Part shown: piece after piece, positions 16,019 to 23,900 of the stretch | Numbering within the stretch: position 1 is the stretch's first letter | Layout of the letters: the number at the start of each line of letters is the position of its first letter | From: Candidatus Poribacteria bacterium | Lineage (GTDB): Bacteria; Poribacteria; WGA-4E; WGA-3G | DNA length: 45,438 bases | Assembly: GCA_022822085.1 (NCBI GenBank) | Contig: JAJECK010000152.1 | Coordinates: forward strand, 1 to 45,438 | Direction: 5' to 3' | Position numbers and translations under genes: made by a program | Notes under the pieces: model-generated | What the model was told of the DNA's origin: nothing | Seen by the model: the letters and a program-made list of their open reading frames with translations, nothing else | Database searches by the model: none

Positions 16019-17209
16019 ATGTCAACAGCAGATATTAAAGCAATGGCAACGGAATACATCATAAACACTTATGGCGACAGAAGTCTGGCATTCGTCAAGG
16101 GTGAAGGACCTTATCTATGGGATGCAGAAGGTAAAAAGTATCTCGACTTTTTAGGTGGATTAGCAGTCAACGGATTAGGACATGCCCATCCAAAGGTTGT
16201 AGATGCAATACGCGAGCAAGCAGGTAATATCCTCCACACCTCCAACCTTTACTACATCCAACCACAAGCAGAATTAGCAAAGCTTCTCATTGAGAATTCA
16301 GATATGGACAATTGTTTCTTCTGTAATAGCGGTGCTGAGGCGAATGAAGCCGCGATCAAACTGGCGCGAAAATGGACGAAAGACAGCGGTAGAAATGATG
16401 CTTATGAAATAATTACAATGGACAACTCGTTTCACGGCAGAACAATGGCAACCATCACCGCTACAGCACAGACAAAATATCACGTTGGATTTGAACCGAT
16501 GCTTGAAGGTTTCTCTTATGTCCCTTTTGACGATCTTGATGCAACTGCATCTGCAATTAATGAAAAAACATGTGCCATTTTAGTTGAGCCGATTCAGTCC
16601 GAAGGCGGTGTGAATATCCCAAGTGATGGATATTTACAGGGATTACGTGAACTTTGTGATAAACATAACCTTTTACTGATTTTTGATGAAGTCCAAACTG
16701 CAATGGGAAGATTAGGAACATTTTTCGGTTATCAAAGCTACGGCGTTGTACCTGATGTAATTACTATGGCTAAGGCACTTGGTAGCGGAGTACCTATTGG
16801 TGCAATGTTAGCCAAACGTAATGTCGCAGAGAGTTTTGTTCCTGGAACACATGCAGCCACTTTTGGTGGAAATTTCTTATCATCCGCAGCAGCTGTCGCA
16901 ACAATAGAAACAATATTAGAGGAAAATCTGGCAGTGAATGCAGTCAAAATGGGGAATTATCTCGCAGGTGGTCTTATGGAACTCAAAGATAAGTATCCAA
17001 TTAAAGAGGTGCGAGGAAAAGGGCTCCTTCGGGGTTTAGTCATGGAAGAAGACGCAAAACCACTTGCTGCGAAATGTATTGAAAACGGTTTAGTAACGAT
17101 ATGTACTAATGACTATGTGCTCCGTTTTCTACCGCCTCTCAATATCAATAATTCACATGTTGAAGAAGCAGTGAATATCGTTGAAAAATCTATGTCGGAG
17201 GTCTACTAA
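16019..17209 (+). CDS. argD: Acetylornithine aminotransferase (class III PLP aminotransferase)
   Basis: A 396-residue class III aminotransferase. The start at 16019 has AAGGAG 8 bp upstream; an earlier in-frame ATG at 15974 has no such site. Visible features are FLGGLAVNGLGHAHP, the NSGAEANEAAIKLARK stretch, FHGRTMATITAT, the FDEVQTAMGR block and the PLP lysine in TMAKALGSGVPIGAM. These fit ArgD best. It transfers the amino group between N-acetylornithine and 2-oxoglutarate in arginine synthesis, and in many bacteria also serves the lysine pathway. The stop codon touches the next start (TAA then ATG), so the LolB-like gene is translationally coupled. Other class III substrates are possible. 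Confidence 0.88.
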   Translation: MSTADIKAMATEYIINTYGDRSLAFVKGEGPYLWDAEGKKYLDFLGGLAVNGLGHAHPKVVDAIREQAGNILHTSNLYYIQPQAELAKLLIENSDMDNCFFCNSGAEANEAAIKLARKWTKDSGRNDAYEIITMDNSFHGRTMATITATAQTKYHVGFEPMLEGFSYVPFDDLDATASAINEKTCAILVEPIQSEGGVNIPSDGYLQGLRELCDKHNLLLIFDEVQTAMGRLGTFFGYQSYGVVPDVITMAKALGSGVPIGAMLAKRNVAESFVPGTHAATFGGNFLSSAAAVATIETILEENLAVNAVKMGNYLAGGLMELKDKYPIKEVRGKGLLRGLVMEEDAKPLAAKCIENGLVTICTNDYVLRFLPPLNINNSHVEEAVNIVEKSMSEVY

Positions 17210-18076
17210 ATGAGAAACCATCAAAATAGTGAAATTCTAATTTTGTTAGGTTTCTTGATAGTGTGTGCATGTACATTCTATCTTGGTTGTAGTGGAAAGA
17301 ACACAAATGTCAACTGGTCACCAATGGAAATGTCCGACTTTGAACCACATTTAGTTACACTACAAGCACGATATAACCTAACTGAAACACTGAAATCCAC
17401 TAGGATGATGGTAACAATTCAGGAAGCTGACCGTAGTCCTGAAGAACTCCGCGAATTGTTATGGTATAAGAAGACTGCAGATAGAGGAGAACAACTTCGC
17501 ATTAATGTATTAGGAGCATTCAACGATACGAAGGGATTGGCAATTGCAAACAGAGAAAAATTCCTTTTAACACTTCTTGATGAACAGAAAACATATATCG
17601 GTGAATTAAACGACGGTATATTAAGAGAAATCTTTGGTGTGGATTTACGAGTTTCAGATGTATTGAGTGCAATTTTTGCAAATCCATTTCTTGATGGAAG
17701 AAATGCATCATTGAAAATAGAGAAATACGGTCAGATAATCCGAGTCACTCGACCTGGTGTTGAACCTGAACACATAGAAACGATTTTACTCAAAGTTCAA
17801 GAAGATGAACCACGCGTAACTGAATGGCAGATCAAGAATAAAGATGTAATACTGCAACGTGCTATATTCGCTGATTATAGTGAAGTAGATGGAATCTTAA
17901 GAGCAAACAAGGTGGAAATTGTCCGTCCACTTGAAAAGACACGAGTTGTAGTAAAAATAGAGCAAGTTCAAATGAATGTTGATATTAAAGATAGTAAATT
18001 TGATCTTGAACCATTCCTATCCGACGATTTTGAGATTATAACCATTTCAAACGACGAGCCTGATGAACCAGAATGA
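17210..18076 (+). CDS. LolB-like outer-membrane lipoprotein (DUF4292-type)
   Basis: A 288-residue protein with a signal segment and a lipobox-like YLGC placing the lipidated Cys at residue 27. The rest fits the LolA/LolB half-barrel: a run of strands with LWYKKTADRGEQLRINVLGAF, ANREKFLLTLLDEQKTYIGEL and IFGVDLRVSDVLSAIFANPF. These resemble the pattern in LolB and DUF4292 proteins. LolB receives lipoproteins from LolA at the outer membrane. Its position directly before ispE, overlapping it by 4 bp (ATGA), is the same as lolB-ispE in gammaproteobacteria, which strengthens the call. Sequence similarity alone would be weak. Confidence 0.7.
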   Translation: MRNHQNSEILILLGFLIVCACTFYLGCSGKNTNVNWSPMEMSDFEPHLVTLQARYNLTETLKSTRMMVTIQEADRSPEELRELLWYKKTADRGEQLRINVLGAFNDTKGLAIANREKFLLTLLDEQKTYIGELNDGILREIFGVDLRVSDVLSAIFANPFLDGRNASLKIEKYGQIIRVTRPGVEPEHIETILLKVQEDEPRVTEWQIKNKDVILQRAIFADYSEVDGILRANKVEIVRPLEKTRVVVKIEQVQMNVDIKDSKFDLEPFLSDDFEIITISNDEPDEPE

Positions 18077-18963
18077 AAAAATTAAAGGAACTTAGAATTC
18101 GTGCGTATGGAAAAATTAACCTATATCTTGATGTTCTAAGTAAACGCGAGGATGGATATCACAACATTGAAACGATTTTTCATTCAATAGATTTGCATGA
18201 CGAAGTAATTCTGCGTGAACGATCCGCTAATGGAATAACTGTATCTTGTAATCATCCAGATATTCCTATAGATAATAAGAATATAGCATATCGTGCTGCA
18301 GAGTCAATCAGCGATGCTGTAGATGGGATTGGTGGCCTTGAGATACAGATTAACAAACGGATCCCCGTAGCTGCAGGTCTTGCTGGAGGTAGTGCGAATG
18401 CAGCTGCAGTTCTATTTGGTATAAATGAGTTATACGAATTAGGATTAACAAAAGAAACACTAATGGCAATTGGTGCAGAATTAGGAGCAGATGTGCCTTT
18501 CTGTATACAAGGTGGGGCAGCTATCGGAACAGGAATTGGAGATAAACTAAATCCACTGCCACCTCTTACCGATGTTACGATTATTCTTGTTAACATGGGA
18601 CTTGCAATCTCTACTGCTGAGGTATTCAAAAATTTACATATTCCCTTGACAAAACAGGAAAATAGAAGTATAATTATTAGGCAATGTATTGAGAAGTGTG
18701 ATGTCATCGGTGTTGGAAAGAATCTGTATAATTATCTTGAATTTCAGGTTTTTCATAAACATCCAGAATTAGCCGTGTTAAAAACCAAGTTAACTACGCA
18801 GACTGGTTGCTATGGGGCATTGATGTCGGGCAGTGGTGCGACATTGTTCGCAATTATGAGCGATATGTCTATTGCCCATCAATGTAAATCTCGTTTTGAT
18901 AACATTGTAAGTTTTTGTACGATTACAACCACCAATTCAGTTGGAGTTTGTATTGATAATTGA
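18073..18963 (+). CDS. ispE: 4-diphosphocytidyl-2-C-methyl-D-erythritol kinase
   Basis: A 296-residue GHMP kinase of the non-mevalonate isoprenoid pathway. It phosphorylates the 2-hydroxyl of CDP-methylerythritol. Seen are the AYGKINLYLDVL start with the catalytic Lys, DGYHNIETIFHSIDLHD, the ATP loop PVAAGLAGGSANAAAVL, the ELGADVPFCIQGGAA block with the catalytic Asp, and MSGSGATLFA near the end. Length and motif order are normal. Its ATG overlaps the previous stop by 4 bp, and its own TGA is directly followed by a tRNA gene with no gap. Confidence 0.97.
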   Translation: MKKLKELRIRAYGKINLYLDVLSKREDGYHNIETIFHSIDLHDEVILRERSANGITVSCNHPDIPIDNKNIAYRAAESISDAVDGIGGLEIQINKRIPVAAGLAGGSANAAAVLFGINELYELGLTKETLMAIGAELGADVPFCIQGGAAIGTGIGDKLNPLPPLTDVTIILVNMGLAISTAEVFKNLHIPLTKQENRSIIIRQCIEKCDVIGVGKNLYNYLEFQVFHKHPELAVLKTKLTTQTGCYGALMSGSGATLFAIMSDMSIAHQCKSRFDNIVSFCTITTTNSVGVCIDN

Positions 18964-19035
18964 AGGGCGGTGGCCAAGCGGTAAGGCACAGGTCTTTGGA
19001 ACCTGCATGCGTAGGTTCGAATCCTACCCGCCCTG
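18964..19035 (+). tRNA. tRNA-Gln (anticodon UUG)
   Basis: A 72-nt cloverleaf. The acceptor stem AGGGCGG (18964-18970) pairs with CCGCCCT (19028-19034), with discriminator G at 19035. The D-arm is GCCAAGCGGTAAGGC and the anticodon stem is CAGGT/ACCTG around loop CTTTGGA with anticodon TTG. The T-arm is GTAGG-TTCGAAT-CCTAC. The body closely matches bacterial tRNA-Gln. CCA is not encoded. The tRNA starts on the base after the ispE stop codon, so it must be cut from the ispE-rplY transcript. Confidence 0.96.
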
Positions 19036-19068
19036 TTTATTTATAAGAAAAAGGTTTAGAAGAACAAA

Positions 19069-19794
19069 ATGCAACAAGCAAACTTAGAAGTACAACAGAG
19101 AGATACTTTCGGTAAACAAAGTGCTCGGGCGATCCGTCGTGCTGGTGAAGTTCCTGCTGTTGTCTATGGACGTAAACAGGATACTATCTCCCTAAGAATA
19201 AATGAACGTGCATTTAAACAGTTCCTAAGAACTTATGGTGAAAACGTCATCATAAATATTGAAGTAGCTGAAGGCAGCCCAGAACCTGTCATTATTAAAG
19301 AAATACAGCGAGATCCTGTTGAGAAGCAAGTATTGCTCCATGCAGATTTTATCCGTATTTCCTTAGATGAACCCGTCACCTCTGCTGTTCCAATATTATT
19401 AGTCGGTACACCTGCTGGTGCACAAGAGGGTGGTGTTGTTGAATTCCCACTACGTGTTCTCACACTTAATTGTCTACCTGCTTTGATGCCAAACGATATT
19501 ACTGTTGATATCACTGATATGAATATCGGTGATATTATCTATGTCCAGGATATAGAACTTGAAGATGAAATCGAAGTATTAGATGAACCACAACGTATGA
19601 TTGTCTCTGTCAGTCAGCCACGTGTCATAGTTGAAGAAGTCGTTGAAGTTGAAGAAGGTGAGGAAGGCGAAGAAGGTGAGGAAGGCGAAGAAGGTGCAGC
19701 AGAAGAAGAAACAGCAACCGAAGATGCCGAAGAAGAACGCACTGAACCTGAGGTAATTTCACGGAGACGTGGTAAGGACGAAGACGAAGAATAA
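19069..19794 (+). CDS. rplY: 50S ribosomal protein L25, Ctc long form
   Basis: A 241-residue L25/TL5/Ctc protein that binds 5S rRNA. The N-terminal L25 domain (about 1-92) starts LEVQQRDTFGKQSARAIRRA and contains EVPAVVYGRK. The C-terminal TL5 beta domain (about 93-185) contains ITDMNIGDIIYVQDIELED. An acidic tail (about 190-241) has an in-frame repeated GEEGEE unit encoded by direct DNA repeats. The tail is common in long-form L25 but varies in length. The gene lies 33 bp after the tRNA-Gln and belongs to the ispE-tRNA-rplY-pth neighbourhood. Confidence 0.95.
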   Translation: MQQANLEVQQRDTFGKQSARAIRRAGEVPAVVYGRKQDTISLRINERAFKQFLRTYGENVIINIEVAEGSPEPVIIKEIQRDPVEKQVLLHADFIRISLDEPVTSAVPILLVGTPAGAQEGGVVEFPLRVLTLNCLPALMPNDITVDITDMNIGDIIYVQDIELEDEIEVLDEPQRMIVSVSQPRVIVEEVVEVEEGEEGEEGEEGEEGAAEEETATEDAEEERTEPEVISRRRGKDEDEE

Positions 19795-19807
19795 ATTATA
19801 ATATAAG

Positions 19808-20968
19808 ATGTGGGTACGCTTATTTAATTCATTGGCTCTCTTTCTATTCATTTTTATTTTCTCCACAACGCACGGTTTTGCACAAGCAACAACCGTGCGT
19901 TTTGTTGATGAGCAAGGAGAAACACTCGCTGATATAGATGTAAAACTTCATGAAGATATAGTCTACCTTCCAGTTGATAGTCTCAAATCCGTATTTGATT
20001 CAGATTTAACACAAGAATATCACCGTCCCCGTAGAAAACTGACCTTAAGAATGAAGGGTATTGAAATTGGATTACAGATTCGTAATTCTACTGTCAGTAT
20101 TGACTCAGGGAAAAAGACCTTTACACTATCTGATCCTCCACGTGTAATTCAAGGTCAATCGATGTTACCTATTACATTTTATACAGAATTGCTACCAGAA
20201 CTCTATGATGTTGAGGTGAAATATAACGCTAACCTGCAACGTGTCAGAATCATGTCTAAAACAGTTTGGAAATTACCAACAACGGATACTGTACAAGAAT
20301 GGACAATCATTATAGATCCTGGACATGGTGGAGAAGATGTTGGTTGCCAAAGTCAAGATGGGTTAATTGAAAAGGATATTGTACTTGGAATATCTAAAGA
20401 GGTTCAACAGATTGGTGAGCAGGATGGACTATCAATATTACTAACACGTAACAAAGATGTACCAACGAAACGTCTGCAACGAGTTCAATTTTCAAATCAG
20501 AATCAAGGACAACTTTTTCTTAGTGTCCACTGTAACGCATCTTATTCTGCGGGACACAAAGGCATAAGAATATATCTCAATAATCCAAATGGGTTGCTAC
20601 GATTCAGGCAGAGACCTATAACATTAATAGGTAGAGAAAGTCTTAATATTCTTACACAGGACGATTTTTTGAATCAAAGTAAGGATTTTGCAAGGATCTT
20701 AGAAAAAGAGATGAATTTTCTTGTAGAAGATCCGATTGAAATTATAGAATTACCTCTCATATCACTCTCAGACATCTATATGCCAGCTGTACTTATAGAA
20801 ATTGGTTATCTGTCAAATATTGACGATGTTACCCGTCTTTCAAAACCTGAACATATTACCGAACTTTCGAAGTCAATTGTCCGATCAATACAAATCTATT
20901 CTGCATCTGTCAATAAATCCACTGAACCAGAGGAAATTCCAGTAGAAGATCCAGCAGATTCAAATTGA
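19808..20968 (+). CDS. N-acetylmuramoyl-L-alanine amidase (Amidase_3) with N-terminal wall or ligand domain
   Basis: A 386-residue exported cell-wall hydrolase. It has a signal peptide (about 1-27, ending HGFAQA) and a beta-rich domain (about 28-150) of the AMIN or copper-amine-oxidase-N type. A zinc amidase domain (about 165-370) follows. The zinc and catalytic residues are visible: His in IIDPGHGG, Glu in LIEKDIVLG, His in LSVHCNAS and the catalytic Glu in IEIGYLSN. It cleaves the bond between muramic acid and the stem peptide. The C-terminus is acidic. It starts 13 bp after rplY, so it is likely co-transcribed, and is followed by a palindromic repeat that may end the transcript. Confidence 0.9.
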   Translation: MWVRLFNSLALFLFIFIFSTTHGFAQATTVRFVDEQGETLADIDVKLHEDIVYLPVDSLKSVFDSDLTQEYHRPRRKLTLRMKGIEIGLQIRNSTVSIDSGKKTFTLSDPPRVIQGQSMLPITFYTELLPELYDVEVKYNANLQRVRIMSKTVWKLPTTDTVQEWTIIIDPGHGGEDVGCQSQDGLIEKDIVLGISKEVQQIGEQDGLSILLTRNKDVPTKRLQRVQFSNQNQGQLFLSVHCNASYSAGHKGIRIYLNNPNGLLRFRQRPITLIGRESLNILTQDDFLNQSKDFARILEKEMNFLVEDPIEIIELPLISLSDIYMPAVLIEIGYLSNIDDVTRLSKPEHITELSKSIVRSIQIYSASVNKSTEPEEIPVEDPADSN

Positions 20969-20972
20969 TATA

Positions 20973-21129
20973 ATACCAATTCTAATTATTTTTGGACCAT
21001 TCTTCCGTAGGTCGGGTAGAGGCACGAAACCCGACATGATAACCACAATCAATACATGTCGGGTGTCGTGCATCTACCCGACCTACGGAAAAGGGTTCAT
21101 TATATAGTAGAATATAGTAGAAATGGTAT
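20973..21129. repeat. Palindromic element, family B copy 2, within a larger inverted repeat
   Basis: The core 21005-21088 is a near-perfect palindrome (CCGTAGGTCGGGTAGAGG to its complement), and 21007-21086 matches the core at 5102-5183. Outside it, ATACCAATTCTA (20973-20984) faces TAGAAATGGTAT (21118-21129), 11 of 12 complementary. The element begins 5 bp after the amidase stop codon and fills the gap to the next gene, so it may act as a terminator or processing site. Confidence 0.8.
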
Positions 21130-21197
21130 AACGGACAATTGGGATGTATGTGTAACATAATTCTGGCTATAGGACGTGTGTTTTATGGAGCAACTAT

Positions 21198-21785
21198 ATG
21201 GATATTTTGAAAAAAATCATACATTCAAGACTATTTATTACATGGTGTATAACTTTGGTTGTGATTGTAATAGGTCTATCACTAACACTACTCCTAATCT
21301 CACATTCAAAACGGACAATATTACAGGATGCGCCACCCATACTTCCTGATACCGCAAATTCTACCGATTCCTTGCCTGTACCACAACAAGTAAACCTATT
21401 TCTATTGGAAACAATAGGAACGAAACTTGTACCTAAGAGTGTTGAATTACGCCTATTTCTTGAAACTACAGAACGATTAAATCAGGTAATTACAGCACTC
21501 ATCAAAGAAACACCGCCCAATTATAGAAATCCTATTCCTCGGGGAACGGTTCTTAACCATGTATATATAGACAGTCAAAAGATTGCGTATTTAGATTTTT
21601 CTCATCATCTTGCCTCCGGACAAATCGGTGGAACAACTGCTGAATTATTGACTGTTTCTGCTATTCTAAAGACTGTTTTTGACGCTTTTCCAGATGATGT
21701 TTTACATGTCCAAATTCTAATTGAAGGTAAAGAACAGGAGACATTATCCGGACATATCAACATTTCTCAACCCTTAAGATTTTAG
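21198..21785 (+). CDS. Membrane-anchored GerMN-domain protein
   Basis: A 195-residue protein with a single N-terminal membrane anchor (about 13-33), a short linker rich in Pro/Thr (about 40-65) and a C-terminal GerMN domain (about 66-190). The domain shows NLFLLETIG, LFLETTERLNQVITALIKETP, the PRGTVLNHVYID block, AYLDFSHHL, the TTAELLTVSAILKTVF helix and VQILIEGKEQETLSGHI. GerMN domains occur in spore proteins and in many non-spore formers, where they are linked to envelope or peptidoglycan processes. Being next to an amidase fits a cell-wall role. No catalytic residues are known for this family. Confidence 0.88.
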   Translation: MDILKKIIHSRLFITWCITLVVIVIGLSLTLLLISHSKRTILQDAPPILPDTANSTDSLPVPQQVNLFLLETIGTKLVPKSVELRLFLETTERLNQVITALIKETPPNYRNPIPRGTVLNHVYIDSQKIAYLDFSHHLASGQIGGTTAELLTVSAILKTVFDAFPDDVLHVQILIEGKEQETLSGHINISQPLRF

Positions 21786-21825
21786 TATTGATAATCCAAT
21801 TATTATAAAGGACATAGGACATACT

Positions 21826-22434
21826 GTGAAACTAATTGTTGGTCTCGGTAATCCAGGGCTTCGCTTTGAAAATACAAAACACAATATCGGTTTTAGGGTG
21901 ATAGATTCACTCTATGACAAGACAACCGCAGCAGTGGACTCTGATTCTCCAACAAAAAAACGTGTGACATCAATATGCAATTCTCTTGTTATCCAAACTG
22001 ATTTGCATGATTCACCGATAATCCTTGCTAAACCGATGACCTATATGAATAATAGTGGTTCTGCAGTTTATGCATTAGTCAATCGTTTTGAAATACCACT
22101 TACAGACCTATTGGTTGTCTATGATGATGTCCATTTAGATATCGGAGTGATAAGAATAAGAAGAAAAGGTAGCGACGGAGGACAAAAAGGAATGCAGTCA
22201 ATTATACATCACTTGGGTTCAATTGAATTTCCTCGTCTGCGCATTGGTATCGGTGAACCTGTAGGAGATATATCAGATTATGTTTTATCGGAATTTACAC
22301 AAGAGGAAGAAAATACACTTGAACTTGTGATAGAACATGCAGTCGGAGCGATTGAAACTTACCTAAAAGATGATGTTCAGAAAGCAATGAATCAGTATAA
22401 TAGAAGTGTATCAAATCCAGCAGAGGAAAAATGA
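21826..22434 (+). CDS. pth: Peptidyl-tRNA hydrolase
   Basis: A 202-residue enzyme that releases peptides from peptidyl-tRNA made when ribosomes stall. The start is GTG at 21826 with AGGA 6 bp upstream. Diagnostic stretches are LIVGLGNPGLRFENTKHNIGF (catalytic His19), PMTYMNNSG, VVYDDVHLD with the conserved Asp, and GSDGGQKGMQSIIHHLG. The length is normal. It belongs to the ispE-tRNA-rplY-pth neighbourhood and is separated by 1 bp from the next gene, so it is translationally coupled to it. Confidence 0.97.
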   Translation: MKLIVGLGNPGLRFENTKHNIGFRVIDSLYDKTTAAVDSDSPTKKRVTSICNSLVIQTDLHDSPIILAKPMTYMNNSGSAVYALVNRFEIPLTDLLVVYDDVHLDIGVIRIRRKGSDGGQKGMQSIIHHLGSIEFPRLRIGIGEPVGDISDYVLSEFTQEEENTLELVIEHAVGAIETYLKDDVQKAMNQYNRSVSNPAEEK

Positions 22435-22435
22435 G

Positions 22436-23545
22436 ATGGATCAAAAATACCTTATTAAGAATGTTGAAGAGATTCCAAGTCCAGCACTTGTGGTGTATCT
22501 TGAGTTAGTTGAGAAGAACATTGAACGTGCCATTGAAATGGTTAATGGCGATGTTTCTAAGCTAAGACCCCATGCTAAAACTCACAAGACCGCCGAGATA
22601 ATTGAAATGGAACGGGAAGCAGGTATCGTCAAACATAAATGTGCAACGTTACGAGAAGCAGAAATGTTGGCACATAACGGGATTCAGGATATAGTAATCG
22701 CTTACCAAATGGTTGGTCCAAATATCCACAAATTTCTTTCGCTTCAACTACAATTTCCTGATGTAGATTTCAAGGTGATCGTCGATCATCTTGACACAGT
22801 TACACAACTATCAGAAGCGGCAATAAAATTGGATTTAAATGTAAAAGTCATGCTTGATCTTGATGTTGGAATGAAACGAACAGGTGTGCCTATGGGTGAT
22901 GATGCTGTCAGGATTTATGAATCTATTGCTCAGTCAGATGGACTTTTACCATGGGGTTTGCATGTATACGATGGACATATTCATGATGTAGATGTTATAG
23001 GTAGATTGAATGCATGCAACAAAAGTATAGCACAAGTTGAAATTATGCAGAACAGGTTATCAAAGAAAGGACTTCCAGTACCTATAGTTATTATGGGTGG
23101 CACACCTACATTTCCAATCTATGCAGAAACCCCTGGCGTTGAAGCATCTCCTGGCACTTTCGTTTTCCATGACTACGGATATGCATCACATTATCCTGAC
23201 CTCGGTTTCATACCTGCTGCTTTACTTTTAAGCCGCGTCATTAGTATACCTTCTTCCACACGTTTCACGCTTGATTTAGGACACAAGGCTATTGCCGCTG
23301 ATCCAGAAGGAGCACGTGGCACAATTTTGAATATTGACAATACAGAAGTAGATACGCAACATGAAGAACATTGGGCAGTGAATGTGCCTGATACTTCCCC
23401 AATACATATAGGACAAGAGGTGTATGTTTGTCCGACACATATCTGTCCATCTGTAGCGTTACATCCGTTTTACTATGTCATAGATTCTGATGGGTATTAC
23501 CGAGAGACATGGGAGGTTACTGCACGAAATCGCACTGCGTCATAA
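22436..23545 (+). CDS. D-threonine aldolase / D-serine dehydratase-like (fold-type III PLP) protein
   Basis: A 369-residue protein of the alanine-racemase-like PLP family. The start at 22436, with AGAGGAAAAATGAG before it, lies 1 bp after the pth stop. The PLP lysine motif RPHAKTHK (44-51) is present. GGTPTFP near 235 and the metal-binding CPTHICPSV near 340 (His and Cys) also match D-threonine aldolase and D-serine dehydratase. These enzymes use a divalent metal and cleave or dehydrate D-beta-hydroxy amino acids. Sequence does not separate the two activities. A DUF1611 protein gene, of a family known in D-glutamate metabolism, lies nearby on the opposite strand. Confidence 0.85.
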   Translation: MDQKYLIKNVEEIPSPALVVYLELVEKNIERAIEMVNGDVSKLRPHAKTHKTAEIIEMEREAGIVKHKCATLREAEMLAHNGIQDIVIAYQMVGPNIHKFLSLQLQFPDVDFKVIVDHLDTVTQLSEAAIKLDLNVKVMLDLDVGMKRTGVPMGDDAVRIYESIAQSDGLLPWGLHVYDGHIHDVDVIGRLNACNKSIAQVEIMQNRLSKKGLPVPIVIMGGTPTFPIYAETPGVEASPGTFVFHDYGYASHYPDLGFIPAALLLSRVISIPSSTRFTLDLGHKAIAADPEGARGTILNIDNTEVDTQHEEHWAVNVPDTSPIHIGQEVYVCPTHICPSVALHPFYYVIDSDGYYRETWEVTARNRTAS

Positions 23546-23598
23546 ACGATAAAAAATGTCATGTTTTATTGTCAAATGTAACAAAAGTGCTATAGTTG

Positions 23599-23850
23599 TT
23601 ATTGTAATTTTCCATCAACCCACAGTTCATACTGAAAATCTACTGCCCGCGGCAAGATCCGTACAATACATGGTAGATTATCGATTTTAAAGCGATATTC
23701 ATCACCTAAATCCAATACCTTAGGTTTTCTTTCATATACTAATTCATCATCTAACCATATACGAATTCTATTACCGAACCAGACAAAATTGTGCTCAAGC
23801 TTGACATTTTGAGCACTTAAATTTTCCAATTGCCATGTTTGAGTAGCCAT
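23599..23850 (-). CDS. Small beta-rich protein, possibly FAIM-like
   Basis: An 83-residue protein. The second ATG at 23850 is chosen because GGAG sits directly against the first one and 6 bp before the second. It begins MATQTWQLENLSAQNVKLEH. Short strands such as RIRIWLDDELVYERKPK, DEYRFKIDNLPCIVRIL and VDFQYELWVDGKLQ give an alternating pattern that recalls FAIM-type beta domains. That resemblance is only by eye. There is no signal peptide or membrane segment. It is convergent with the D-threonine-aldolase-like gene. Confidence 0.55.
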   Translation of the reverse strand: MATQTWQLENLSAQNVKLEHNFVWFGNRIRIWLDDELVYERKPKVLDLGDEYRFKIDNLPCIVRILPRAVDFQYELWVDGKLQ

Positions 23851-23900
23851 GAACATCTCCGATTGAATTGATATCAGGAAAGCTAAAGTTTATTTTCTGG

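Noticed and set aside
15813-16064. 83-codon frame overlapping the argD start
   Set aside because: It has no ribosome site, ends inside argD in another frame, and covers what is probably the argD promoter region.
7496-21197. Complete insertion sequences behind the repeats
   Set aside because: No intact transposase gene was found; only one short transposase-like fragment (5398-5565) exists and it is not inside any repeat.
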